From the NCBI GenBank assembly GCA_030054095.1, contig JASGCO010000023.1:1-46553 (forward strand): 46,553 nt of DNA, in the 5' to 3' direction. Source of the DNA: Sediminibacterium sp. (GTDB taxonomy: Bacteria; Bacteroidota; Bacteroidia; B-17B0; Aurantibacillaceae). This document shows, one piece after another, positions 36,791 through 46,271 of the stretch; positions within the stretch are counted from its first letter, which is position 1, and every line of letters begins with the position of its first letter. The position numbers were made by a program, and so were the translations under genes. The notes under the pieces were generated by a model that saw only the letters and a list, made by a program, of their open reading frames with translations, was not told the origin of the DNA and searched no databases.

Positions 36791-37675
36791 ATGACAACAA
36801 ACAGAATATTACAAACCATTTACGCGGGCGGATTAGTGTTTTTAAGTCTGCTGATAAACGCGCAGGCGCCGCAGGGCGTATCTATCAAGAATACCACCAG
36901 CCCGCCGCATGCTTCGGCTATGCTGGATGTGGAAAGTACCAATAAGGGACTGCTGATGCCACGTATGGCGTTAAGTAATTATACCCAGCAAATAGGCGCG
37001 GTAGCTAACGCGGATGGGTTAATGGTATTTAATACCAGTAGTGTAACCAGTACAGGAAGCGGAACCGCAGCCGTGAGTAATGGTTTACAGGGGCGGGGAA
37101 TGTATTACTGGGATGCCATGGCTACACCGGCGCAATGGGTGAAGCAGGGATCAGCGCCTAATAATGGAAGCATGAATATTCCGAAGATGACGTTTTCACA
37201 AATGGGTGCTTCTACTTTTGGCAAAACAGATGCCGATGTAGGGTCATTAGTGTTTGTAACGACAACTACATCTATCAGTTTTTACTCTAACGCTCAGGTG
37301 GGCGCATCCGCTTTTAGTTCTGCCCCGAATTACACGTTTATTCCTATGGGTAGTGCAGGGATTGGAAATTACAGGACGTATAATGTATATGGTTTGTGGT
37401 ATTTAGCAAAGACACAGGAGTGTGGTTACTGGAATACTTATGTATGGCGTTATATAGGTAATTTTAATCTGGGGAATGATCTGAATCTTACGCCTACACC
37501 ACCGGCTAACTGGAATCCAACGCAGGGAACCTGTTATTTATATCCACCAAAGCCAAATATGGAAGCGGGTGAAGATCATCATTTAGGGATGGTAGTGAAT
37601 GTGCCGGATGAAGAGAAGCCTTTAATAGGGCCAATGGAAGAAGATAAGGTGCAGGGAATAAACAGCCGGAAGTAG
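36791..37675 (+). CDS. Tail-fibre-like secreted protein
   Basis: 294 aa. Signal peptide at about 1-25 (AGGLVFLSLLINAQ). Residues of about 30-65 read GVSIKNTTSPPHASAMLDVE then NKGLLMPRM, a signature found at the N-terminus of many Bacteroidota secreted proteins that resemble tail fibres or trimeric stalks. The remainder is Asn/Thr/Gly/Trp-rich with no known domain. The C-terminus ends in acidic residues (PMEEDKVQGINSRK) and has no T9SS sorting domain. It is 62 bp after one giant gene and 174 bp before the next. It could be a fibre or receptor-binding accessory of the toxin, which is an inference. Confidence 0.7.
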   Translation: MTTNRILQTIYAGGLVFLSLLINAQAPQGVSIKNTTSPPHASAMLDVESTNKGLLMPRMALSNYTQQIGAVANADGLMVFNTSSVTSTGSGTAAVSNGLQGRGMYYWDAMATPAQWVKQGSAPNNGSMNIPKMTFSQMGASTFGKTDADVGSLVFVTTTTSISFYSNAQVGASAFSSAPNYTFIPMGSAGIGNYRTYNVYGLWYLAKTQECGYWNTYVWRYIGNFNLGNDLNLTPTPPANWNPTQGTCYLYPPKPNMEAGEDHHLGMVVNVPDEEKPLIGPMEEDKVQGINSRK

Positions 37676-37849
37676 GAACAGAGGCGTAAACATGTTCCGG
37701 TATATTTTGCAGTTGGAATGACATTGGGTAAAGAACCGGGAACCTGTTTTATGAATTTTAAGTGTATGGGTAAACCGTAAGGCCCGGCACGACAGAACGG
37801 CATGAAGGGAAGAAGAATTAAAAGCGAATAAACGATTATAAGTTATTTT

Positions 37850-40800
37850 ATGAGAACGTATAAAAACACAGGATGGGGCAGATGGCTGCGGAACGCGGCT
37901 CTGCTGGTGTTTGTGATGGTGCAGGTTATCGGCACGCGGGCGCAGAATGTACCCTCGTACCAATGTTTTATTACGCCTAACAGCGGGTGTTGCAGTAATA
38001 TCAGTGTGCAGTTTCCGGCGCAGCAAATGAGTACGAGTTACGCGGGAAATCTGGCAACGGTGCAGATGACACCGGTAGTTAGTTTTGGAAGTTTTACGAA
38101 CTGTGCCATTCGGCCGGCAACTATTACGTATGATTTTGGCGATGGTTCGGCACAACTTTCAGTAAGTGACCCCTACGCGGTGGCGCATACGTACACACTG
38201 GCAAACGCCTGTATTACGAACACGTTTGTTATTAAGTTGTGTTTAAAACGGGACGGGAATCCGGATCCCTATATCTGTCATCAGGATTATACTTTGAGTG
38301 TGGCACCTCCGCCATTGGGCGTGCTGAGTTATGTGCAAAGCGCGTGTAAAAGTTTTTCGTTTAGTTATTCGGGCCCTAATGGTCCTTATACCAATCCGGT
38401 GTGGAGCCTTGGAAACGGGGTTAATATCCCGCAGAGCGGAACGGTAACGGGACTGAATTACAGCTACCCGGCCGGAGGTACCTATATAGTGGGGTACGCA
38501 CCTCAGGGGTTTAGCGCCTGCCCTGTTTATACGCAGGTTACGGCACAGGACATAGGTCCATTGGGTTTTACCTATACGGTTAATAATGTGTGCGATCCGG
38601 GATCGGGGGTGCAACTGAGTATCAGTAATTATACCCCATCGCTGAATTACCAGTGGAAGGTGAATAATCAGGTATTTGTGGGGAATGGGGCTACCACTAC
38701 TTACAGCGGGTCTTTAAATACGGTTACCAATACCATACAACTGATGGCGTCGGTGCCTAGTGGATCGTATTGCAGCAGTGGTATCAGTCAGCCGGTGTAT
38801 GTGGGTGTGCCAACGCCTACGTTCGCGTTAAGCAGCTCTACCTATTGCGCGGGCAGTTTTATAAGTGTGGGCGGGGTACCACAGGGCGGACAGGTTTACA
38901 CCTGGACCATTGTGAAGCCGGGTGGACAAACGGAGCCTCCCATTACGGGAATGAATTTGTATTACCTGCTGAATACAGCGGGTGTTTACAGTGTATCGCT
39001 GCAAACGCAGAATACCTATACGGTAAATGGTTCGGCGGTGGTGTGCCAATCGGTATCGCCGGTAAGTCAGGTTACGGTTTACGCGCAGCCCAATCCGGTA
39101 TTTGTGCTTAACCCGCAGAGCTGTAATAACGTTATAGGTATCAATACCACTACACAGGCGGCCACTACGAATTATACGCTGAGTTATAATACGGGTGGCG
39201 CGGGTTATACACCTTATACAGGAACAGGATCTTTACCTGTTGGGCAACAAACGTATTCGTACACCGGAAACGGGGTGTATAACGTACGTTTGGATCTTAG
39301 CAACGCGGGTTGCGTGGCTACGCATAGTATGAATGTGTTAATTAATACCATGCCGCAACTGGCCTTGCAATCGGCTTACCCCTACATTTGTCAGGGTAAT
39401 CCGGCGCAGATTAACGCGGTGCTGAGCGGGGTAAACAGTCCTACTTTGCCAATCAGTTATACCTGGAACGGGCCTAACGGATTTACTTCGACCTTAAGCG
39501 CTATTAGCGCTACGGCAGGCGGTACGTATAGTTTGCAGGTTACAATAGGCGGCGCGGCCTGCCCCTATACCTTAACCGCTCAGAAAACGGTAACGCTGCT
39601 GGCCAACCCGGTAGCTACGGTAGTGAGTAATCCGCCCATTGCCTGTACGGCATCGGTTAGCAGCGCGGTTATTGAGGTAGCCGCCGATTTGCAACAACAG
39701 GGTTTTTATGTAAACGGTACCTATTACGCGCCCAATGCGTTGGCCAGTAACCCAATGCAGATAACGTTAAACGCTATTATACCCGGGCCCAATTATGTAA
39801 CGATAGCTAATGGCATTAATAACGATTGCCAGAGTCAACTGGTGATTAACGGGTTATATAACAACCCGGTGTTAACGGTAAACCCCACGCAGCCTACCAC
39901 CTGTGGCGCGGGAGCCCTTGGATCGGCACAGGCGCAGGTAACGCCCGCGGGAGGTACGTTAACCTGGTACGCGCTGAGTGGTTACCCTACAACGAGCCTG
40001 AACATTAGTGGCTTAAACGCTACGAACCTGGCGCCGGGCGCTTATGTGGCCAAAGTAGTGGATGGGTATTGCCAGGCCCTGCAGTATTTCAGTATTCAGG
40101 TGCCGGTACTAAACGCCAGTAAGAGCGGGGCCAATGGCGTGTGTCCGGGATTTTCGACGGCCATTACGGTTAACGCGCAATTTAGTCCGGCAGGGGTAAG
40201 CAGCAGTTTTACCTATCTGTGGCTGAAAAACGGTTCTCCTACTACCACTTTGAGCAACGGCAGCAGCGCCAGCCAAAACTTAGGCGCGGGAAATTACCAG
40301 GTGCTGGTAACGGCCGCCAACCAGTGCAGTACGCAGGTAAACTTTGGCATTACGGAATATGATCCTATCAGTATCAGTTTAGAACCGAACATTGATGTGT
40401 GTACGGTAAGTGGCAGCATAGCGGCCAGCGTATCGGGCGGGGATGGAAATTACAGTTATAACTGGCTGATTAACGGCAGTTCGCAAAGCAGCGCCACCAC
40501 GGCCATTTTAAGTGTGCCACCGGTAACGACGGCCATTACTGTATCGTTGCAGGTTACGGACCAATCGGGCTGTAACGCGGGCGCGGTGCCTACGCCGAGT
40601 GTGATACAAGCCGGAAACCCTGTGACCTTAACCTCCTGCAGTTCGGGAGGTGGTTTTACCGTTACCGGCACCAGTAACGCGGCGGCCCTAAGTCAGTGTG
40701 ATATTAAAGCCTGTGTTGCGGGTGGGGTATCCCCTTATACGTTCGAGTGGTACCGTGTGAGTGATAAGAAAAAGGTTATACAATGGCAATTTTATTATAA

Positions 40801-43800
40801 CAGTGTACCCAATGGCACCTTTATCGCTTCGAACGGTACGCAAACGTTTGTTGCATCGGTTCCTACCGGTACAGCGCATCTGGCTGCGCAAACCGCTACG
40901 TTAAATCACGATTTATTACAAACAACGGTAATGTATCCGGCCTGGCAATTTTCGGCTACCACCAGCCCTACAGTATTGCCTCTTGCCAATAATCTGGGAT
41001 CGTTAACAGTTGGCGCGGTAGGACAAAGTACTAACCCGGAACATTATTATCCTTTATTTGAACAGGTGTTGCTAACGGCTCAGGAAGATCTGGTGGCGGT
41101 GTATAACGGGACCACAGGTACTACTTATCCGCATGAAGATTTTGAGGACGGCGAATACAAATTGTATGTTACCGACGCGAATGGTTGCCGGTATCCGTTT
41201 TATATGGGAACGCTGACCTTTCCGAAACCCACTGTTTTTACTGTAGGCTTTGATTTTGTGTGGGGTATGGGTGCTTATCCGGTTCCGGAACCAGTGTATG
41301 ATGAGGATCTGGAGAATGATATGAACCTGGCGGTGAATGAACTGAAAGCCGAACTGGACGGCTGCCAGGCCCGGCAGGTAAAAGCCATACAACAGTACTT
41401 GAACCGCGACTGCGGAGATGTGAGCCAGTTAAACGACGCGCTGAGTTTGCAGTATGGGAATAAGGAATACCACCACACTTTGTATTATTATGACCGCGCG
41501 GGGCAACTGACTAAAACGGTTCCGCCGGAAGGCGTGGAATACCTGAACGCGGCGCAAATAGCGAGTTTAAAAGCTTTACGCCATGCCGCAACGCCTCCGC
41601 CGGCCGGGGCGTTTACCGGATTAACACCGGCGCACCGGATGCCTACCACGTATCAGTATAACAGTTTCGGGCAGTTGCAACAGCAAGCGACACCGGACGG
41701 CGGCGTATCGTATTTTATTTATGATACCAAGAACCGTTTGCGGTTTTCGCAGAATGCCAAACAGGCCGCGCAAAACCCGCCTGTTTACTCGTACACCAAA
41801 TACGACGCGTTAGGGCGTATTGTAGAAGTAGGTGAAAGCAGTTTAACGGGCAACCTGAACTTTAGCGTACCAACAGCCACGCAGAACCTGAGTCTGGCCG
41901 ATAACCCGGCTTATCCCGGCAGCGGGCAAAAGCAAATAACCCGTACCGTTTACAGCCAAACCACGGGGGTAACGTATTACGGACAGCCCCAGCAATTTAC
42001 GCAGAACCGGGTGAGTTATACCCAACTGGATCCGAACCCGCAGGTTAGCGGTGACGAGCACAGCACTTATTACAGTTACGACAGCCATGGTAATGTGGAA
42101 TGGCTGGCCCAGCAGGACGCGGGTGGTATGGGCTTTAACTATGTGAAATACCGTTACGATTTAGTCAGCGGCAAAGTGCAGGAAGTGGTGCTGAACGAAA
42201 AACGCTTAGACCGTTTTTACCACCGTTATGAGTACGACGCGGAGAACCGTTTGGTAAACGTGCTGACCAGCCGCGACGGAGAACAATGGGACAGCGACGC
42301 CCGTTACAGCTATTACGCCCACGGGCCGTTGAAGCGCCAGGAACTGGGAGAAGACAAGGTACAGGGACTGGATTATTTATATACCCTGCACGGGTGGATA
42401 AAAGCCATTAACGCCCCCAGTCTTAGTAAAACCGAAGACCCCGGCGGGGATAACTTTGTAAACGCCGGATTAACGCCCCAGGAAAAAACCGCGGGCGACC
42501 GGCATGGCATGGTGCTGAACTATTATGCCGGGGACTATAAAGCGCAGAATACGTTTAGTAATAATTTTATTATGAACAACACGGTACTGTACGGTTTACA
42601 CACCTACAGCGCGGGCAGCGCCCCGACCCTGTATAACGGTAACATCAGCAGCTGGGTACAAAGCCAGCTGAACACCGGCAACCAGCAAGCCATGGCCCCG
42701 CGCGCCGATTTGTATAAATACGATTTACTGAACCGCATTAAAGAAAGCATTAGTCTGGAAAGCAACGGCAGCGGCTGGCAAGCCGTGGCCGGTACTACCC
42801 CTGCCACCGCCCTTAACGCCTTTAAAACCGGTTACAGTTATGATGCCAACGGCAACCTGTTAACCCTGCAACGCTACGACCAGAACGGCGCTAAGATGGA
42901 CGAACTGCAGTACACCTATGATAATGGCGCGGGCGGCACGGCCAAGCAGAACAACCGCTTAACCAAAGTAGTGGATCTGGAAACCGGAAACGTGTTAGCC
43001 GGACGTGGCGATCTGGAAGGCGCGCACAGCTATACCTATGACGCCATAGGCAATTTAACCAAAGAAGTGGGCACCGAACGTTTGGCCACCGGCAGCAGCA
43101 CCGTGGCCACCACCTGCACTGTTACCACCAACCTAGACTGGACGGTATACGGCAAGATTGCCGAAGTGCGGAAAAGCATTTATAACGGCAGTACAACGTA
43201 TTCAGAAACCGTTAGCTTTGGGTACGACGCGGGTGGGAACCGTGTACGCAAGACGTACTGGAAAGACGCCAGCCCCTATAACGGACAGGCGGAGCCCAAA
43301 GAACTCAGCAGCACGTATTACGTACGCGACGCGCAAGGCAATACCCTTAGCACCTATAAAAAATACTTCAATAGCGGCACTAACCAGTATCAGCTCGATT
43401 TAACGGAGCAGCCCATATACGGCAGCGACCGCATAGGGCAAAACACGCGGGTGGTAACACTGGCCTCTAACGCTACCTACAGCTTACTGGGCATTCCGTT
43501 AAACGGCGTAGTAACACGGAGCGAATACCAGAACTGGCTGACCGGCTTAAGCGAAACCGCCAATGTGACCGGCGGAACAGGCAATGACTTTTGTAACTGC
43601 AAACTGATAGGCTTAAGCAACAACAGCTTAACCCCTCATTACAGCGGCACCACCACGGTAAGCGAATTTTTAGGCGTGGCCCATAACGGTGTGGCCGTGG
43701 CCGAAGATATAAACGGTGCCCTGCAGTTTTACGTGGTGTTAGCCCAACAGTATCAGGGCCAGAACAACGTATGCCTGGTGTACGATAAAAACGGCAAACT

Positions 43801-45958
43801 GATGAAAGGCGCAGAGCAGATCGGAGCGATAGAAGCGAACAGTAAACCCGTAGTGATTAATTATCCGAACACGGGTAAATACGCGATTATTACCACCAAA
43901 CAAAACAAACAGGCGCAGTACCATGTGGTGGATATGGGTAAACCGGGGTATAGCCCCAACAGCGCGGTGGGGGAAGTGCAAAGCGCGAACCACGCGATAA
44001 GCACGACTACGACGGGCTTATACGGGAACCATTATACGGGCATAGAACACCATGGCAGCGGAAAGAGTATGCTTTACGCGAGCCGTTATACGGTAAGCCC
44101 AACGAACAGTTTAACGGGTACAACGGATATACTGGCGTATGAGTTTACCAACCCCAATACAGCACCGACGGAATACACCCTGCACAGTGTGCCCGGTTGC
44201 GGGAATACGGAGCGCGGAGAGTTGCAGATAAGTCCTTACGGGGATAAATTACAGTGGTACCGAATGGATAAGAGCATAGCGGGTTATACCTACCGTACAG
44301 GATATATTTACACTCTGCCACTGGACGCTACGAAAACAGCGGTGAGCGGCAGTGTGGGGATACAGGGGATCAGCGCGGCGGGTAACCTGGGTGACGGACA
44401 GTTGGAGACGATGGGGGATAACAACAGTGTATTGTATGCGCAACGGGGTTTGTATAAGGAAGGCAGTGCTGCGACGAAGTATGGACGAAATGTTTGGAAG
44501 TATGATCCGTTGACTGTAACTTCGTTGTTAAGTATCAATCCATTGAACGCGACTAACAGTTATTTATTTGGTGAGATTAAGCGTGGCCGTGACGGGAAGT
44601 TTTATATCCCGAACATGGGTGCTGCTGCTGTGGGGATACATAGTTATGATGGGAGCGCGAATACAACAAGTGTGAATATAGCGCAGGCGAATTACAGTAT
44701 AACGGGTGGATTACCGACGCAGGTGCTGAAGATTTACGCGGACCCGACGCAGACGTTAAGTGAGTATCCGAGGTATGTGGGGGGGAAGGTGTATGAGTTG
44801 AAGGATCATTTAGGAAATGTGAAAGTAACACTGAGTGATGAGAAGCAGATCACCGATGCTAACGCGAATAACACCATAGACAACGGGGATAGTTTTGAGC
44901 CGGTGGTGATGAGTTATCAGGATTATTATCCGTTTGGACAGGGGTTGCCTTCAAGGAAGTTTACGGCGAGTGAGGAGTACCGATATAATTACAATGGCAA
45001 GGAACTGGATAAGGAAACGGGAGATATTGATTTTGGAGATAGGATATATGATGCAAGATTAGTGAAATTTTTGTCACTTGATCCAATGATGGCCGACTTT
45101 TCGAGTAATAGTCCTTACTTATATGCCGATAATAGCCCTATTGTTTTGATAGATGAAGGAGGATCGTATGGTAATCCTTATGTTATAAAAACTAATTATG
45201 GTTTCGTTACATTACAGAAAAAGCCATCAGATTATACTTTAGAACAGATTTTAGAAGAAGCAAAAGTTCAAGCTACTGAAAAATTAAAGAAATGGTCTAA
45301 GGATCCTGAAAAAACTGATTTTTGGAGCAAGTTAAAACTTCCGAGTGCCTTGACTTCTATCGCCTTGGTGTTTACACCGCTTGAAATGGGAGATCAGATA
45401 AGCCCACAAGTTCTACAGCAAATGGCAGAAGCGCGAATGAATTATGATGCTGTAATGAATGCCACGCCTGAAAAACTGAGGATTCAAACAAATGACCCAT
45501 CATCATTACCAGATCAATACCTGAGGTTAGCACTTCAAAGAATATTGAATGGTACAGCAAATGAACAGGACTTATATCTGAGAGCAGAGATTGAAAGGAG
45601 AGGATTGATTTCCAAGGAGGCCAAACAATTAAGAACAGGTGACGAAGGTACCAAAGTGTACGTGAAAACAAAAGCAGAAGCTGATAAATTATTAAGAGAA
45701 GCTTTCCCTGATTACAAAAAAGTTAGAGGTATGGGTAATCAAGATGCACAAGGAGAAAGGAAGAAGAGAAAACGAGTAATTTATGAACAAGGAGGTAGTT
45801 ATCATAAGGATTATGCAATAGACCCAGAAACTGGAAGAGTAAGGATGCATAAAAATACTGAACATGGGCAGTATCCGCATATTAATATTATGAGAACTGA
45901 TGGAGTAGAAGTGATTATTTATATTAGAAATGAAAAACAGGACGGTAAAAAGAAATAA
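37850..45958 (+). CDS. Giant Rhs polymorphic toxin with PKD-like domains and variable C-terminal tail
   Basis: 2702 aa. Signal peptide at about 1-31 (NAALLVFVMVQVIGTRAQ). Residues of about 85-1150 contain PKD/Ig-like domains (YDFGDGSAQ, TYTLANAC). YD repeats run from about 1195 (YYYDRAGQLTKTVPPEGVEY) to about 1900. Residues of about 1913-2300 form an inserted region with repeated YXXXG/GxL motifs that resembles a beta-propeller. The Rhs core follows (about 2307-2438), with HLGNVKVTLSDE, YYPFGQGLPSRKF, NYNGKELDKETG and RIYDARLVKFLSLDP. The core ends IDEGG where DPxG is usual. Residues 2439-2702 are a distinct AT-rich tail, hydrophilic, with H2652, K2653, H2667, H2672 and H2677 (YHKDYAID, YPHINI) as candidate catalytic residues of a nuclease; I do not recognise the fold. 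A small gene follows at 5 bp. Confidence 0.9.
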   Translation: MRTYKNTGWGRWLRNAALLVFVMVQVIGTRAQNVPSYQCFITPNSGCCSNISVQFPAQQMSTSYAGNLATVQMTPVVSFGSFTNCAIRPATITYDFGDGSAQLSVSDPYAVAHTYTLANACITNTFVIKLCLKRDGNPDPYICHQDYTLSVAPPPLGVLSYVQSACKSFSFSYSGPNGPYTNPVWSLGNGVNIPQSGTVTGLNYSYPAGGTYIVGYAPQGFSACPVYTQVTAQDIGPLGFTYTVNNVCDPGSGVQLSISNYTPSLNYQWKVNNQVFVGNGATTTYSGSLNTVTNTIQLMASVPSGSYCSSGISQPVYVGVPTPTFALSSSTYCAGSFISVGGVPQGGQVYTWTIVKPGGQTEPPITGMNLYYLLNTAGVYSVSLQTQNTYTVNGSAVVCQSVSPVSQVTVYAQPNPVFVLNPQSCNNVIGINTTTQAATTNYTLSYNTGGAGYTPYTGTGSLPVGQQTYSYTGNGVYNVRLDLSNAGCVATHSMNVLINTMPQLALQSAYPYICQGNPAQINAVLSGVNSPTLPISYTWNGPNGFTSTLSAISATAGGTYSLQVTIGGAACPYTLTAQKTVTLLANPVATVVSNPPIACTASVSSAVIEVAADLQQQGFYVNGTYYAPNALASNPMQITLNAIIPGPNYVTIANGINNDCQSQLVINGLYNNPVLTVNPTQPTTCGAGALGSAQAQVTPAGGTLTWYALSGYPTTSLNISGLNATNLAPGAYVAKVVDGYCQALQYFSIQVPVLNASKSGANGVCPGFSTAITVNAQFSPAGVSSSFTYLWLKNGSPTTTLSNGSSASQNLGAGNYQVLVTAANQCSTQVNFGITEYDPISISLEPNIDVCTVSGSIAASVSGGDGNYSYNWLINGSSQSSATTAILSVPPVTTAITVSLQVTDQSGCNAGAVPTPSVIQAGNPVTLTSCSSGGGFTVTGTSNAAALSQCDIKACVAGGVSPYTFEWYRVSDKKKVIQWQFYYNSVPNGTFIASNGTQTFVASVPTGTAHLAAQTATLNHDLLQTTVMYPAWQFSATTSPTVLPLANNLGSLTVGAVGQSTNPEHYYPLFEQVLLTAQEDLVAVYNGTTGTTYPHEDFEDGEYKLYVTDANGCRYPFYMGTLTFPKPTVFTVGFDFVWGMGAYPVPEPVYDEDLENDMNLAVNELKAELDGCQARQVKAIQQYLNRDCGDVSQLNDALSLQYGNKEYHHTLYYYDRAGQLTKTVPPEGVEYLNAAQIASLKALRHAATPPPAGAFTGLTPAHRMPTTYQYNSFGQLQQQATPDGGVSYFIYDTKNRLRFSQNAKQAAQNPPVYSYTKYDALGRIVEVGESSLTGNLNFSVPTATQNLSLADNPAYPGSGQKQITRTVYSQTTGVTYYGQPQQFTQNRVSYTQLDPNPQVSGDEHSTYYSYDSHGNVEWLAQQDAGGMGFNYVKYRYDLVSGKVQEVVLNEKRLDRFYHRYEYDAENRLVNVLTSRDGEQWDSDARYSYYAHGPLKRQELGEDKVQGLDYLYTLHGWIKAINAPSLSKTEDPGGDNFVNAGLTPQEKTAGDRHGMVLNYYAGDYKAQNTFSNNFIMNNTVLYGLHTYSAGSAPTLYNGNISSWVQSQLNTGNQQAMAPRADLYKYDLLNRIKESISLESNGSGWQAVAGTTPATALNAFKTGYSYDANGNLLTLQRYDQNGAKMDELQYTYDNGAGGTAKQNNRLTKVVDLETGNVLAGRGDLEGAHSYTYDAIGNLTKEVGTERLATGSSTVATTCTVTTNLDWTVYGKIAEVRKSIYNGSTTYSETVSFGYDAGGNRVRKTYWKDASPYNGQAEPKELSSTYYVRDAQGNTLSTYKKYFNSGTNQYQLDLTEQPIYGSDRIGQNTRVVTLASNATYSLLGIPLNGVVTRSEYQNWLTGLSETANVTGGTGNDFCNCKLIGLSNNSLTPHYSGTTTVSEFLGVAHNGVAVAEDINGALQFYVVLAQQYQGQNNVCLVYDKNGKLMKGAEQIGAIEANSKPVVINYPNTGKYAIITTKQNKQAQYHVVDMGKPGYSPNSAVGEVQSANHAISTTTTGLYGNHYTGIEHHGSGKSMLYASRYTVSPTNSLTGTTDILAYEFTNPNTAPTEYTLHSVPGCGNTERGELQISPYGDKLQWYRMDKSIAGYTYRTGYIYTLPLDATKTAVSGSVGIQGISAAGNLGDGQLETMGDNNSVLYAQRGLYKEGSAATKYGRNVWKYDPLTVTSLLSINPLNATNSYLFGEIKRGRDGKFYIPNMGAAAVGIHSYDGSANTTSVNIAQANYSITGGLPTQVLKIYADPTQTLSEYPRYVGGKVYELKDHLGNVKVTLSDEKQITDANANNTIDNGDSFEPVVMSYQDYYPFGQGLPSRKFTASEEYRYNYNGKELDKETGDIDFGDRIYDARLVKFLSLDPMMADFSSNSPYLYADNSPIVLIDEGGSYGNPYVIKTNYGFVTLQKKPSDYTLEQILEEAKVQATEKLKKWSKDPEKTDFWSKLKLPSALTSIALVFTPLEMGDQISPQVLQQMAEARMNYDAVMNATPEKLRIQTNDPSSLPDQYLRLALQRILNGTANEQDLYLRAEIERRGLISKEAKQLRTGDEGTKVYVKTKAEADKLLREAFPDYKKVRGMGNQDAQGERKKRKRVIYEQGGSYHKDYAIDPETGRVRMHKNTEHGQYPHINIMRTDGVEVIIYIRNEKQDGKKK
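45164..45955 (+). other. Variable toxin tail of the Rhs protein
   Basis: Residues 2439-2702 of the 2702-aa protein. The base composition changes sharply from the upstream core (60-base samples: 34 G+C at 42661-42720, 17 G+C at 45241-45300). This is the usual sign of an exchanged tail. The last 80 residues are very basic (KKVRGMGNQDAQGERKKRKR) and end in IYIRNEKQDGKKK, as in many nuclease tails. Function is inferred from the general rule that DNA after an Rhs core encodes a toxin. Confidence 0.65.
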
Positions 45959-45963
45959 TTGTT

Positions 45964-46269
45964 ATGATTAGTAAATTGATTGAAGAAGGAAGGCAAATTG
46001 GTCAAGATTTTTTTTTAAAATTAAATGATAAATCATGCCTTAAAACTGTTGCTATACAAAAGATTGAGCACGAGTACAAAGTATACTGTAGGATTATGTA
46101 TGAAGAAGATTATGATACCGGTGAAGTTATTTCTAGAGAAATAAAGGTGTTTGATAATGTTGAAAGCGCCCTTGAATATATTACTTATAAATTATGTTGT
46201 AAAGTTGAAGATTTTAAACCTAGGAAAGGTTTAAAGTATTTTAATGCAAATTTACCCCCTACTGGGTAG
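45964..46269 (+). CDS. Candidate immunity protein
   Basis: 101 aa, starts 5 bp after the Rhs toxin stop, same strand, and has the same low G+C as the tail. The sequence is small, soluble and acidic in the middle (MYEEDYDTGEVISREIKVFD) and has a final helix FDNVESALEYITYKL. No signal peptide is seen, so it acts in the cytoplasm. The family is not recognised. By position it should neutralise the tail toxin; nothing in the sequence shows binding. Confidence 0.7.
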   Translation: MISKLIEEGRQIGQDFFLKLNDKSCLKTVAIQKIEHEYKVYCRIMYEEDYDTGEVISREIKVFDNVESALEYITYKLCCKVEDFKPRKGLKYFNANLPPTG

Positions 46270-46271
46270 GC

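Noticed and set aside
37622..38155. Minus-strand 177-codon ORF spanning the gap before the Rhs gene
   Set aside because: His/Arg/Cys-rich with no hydrophobic core, and it overlaps the ends of two real genes. A chance open frame.
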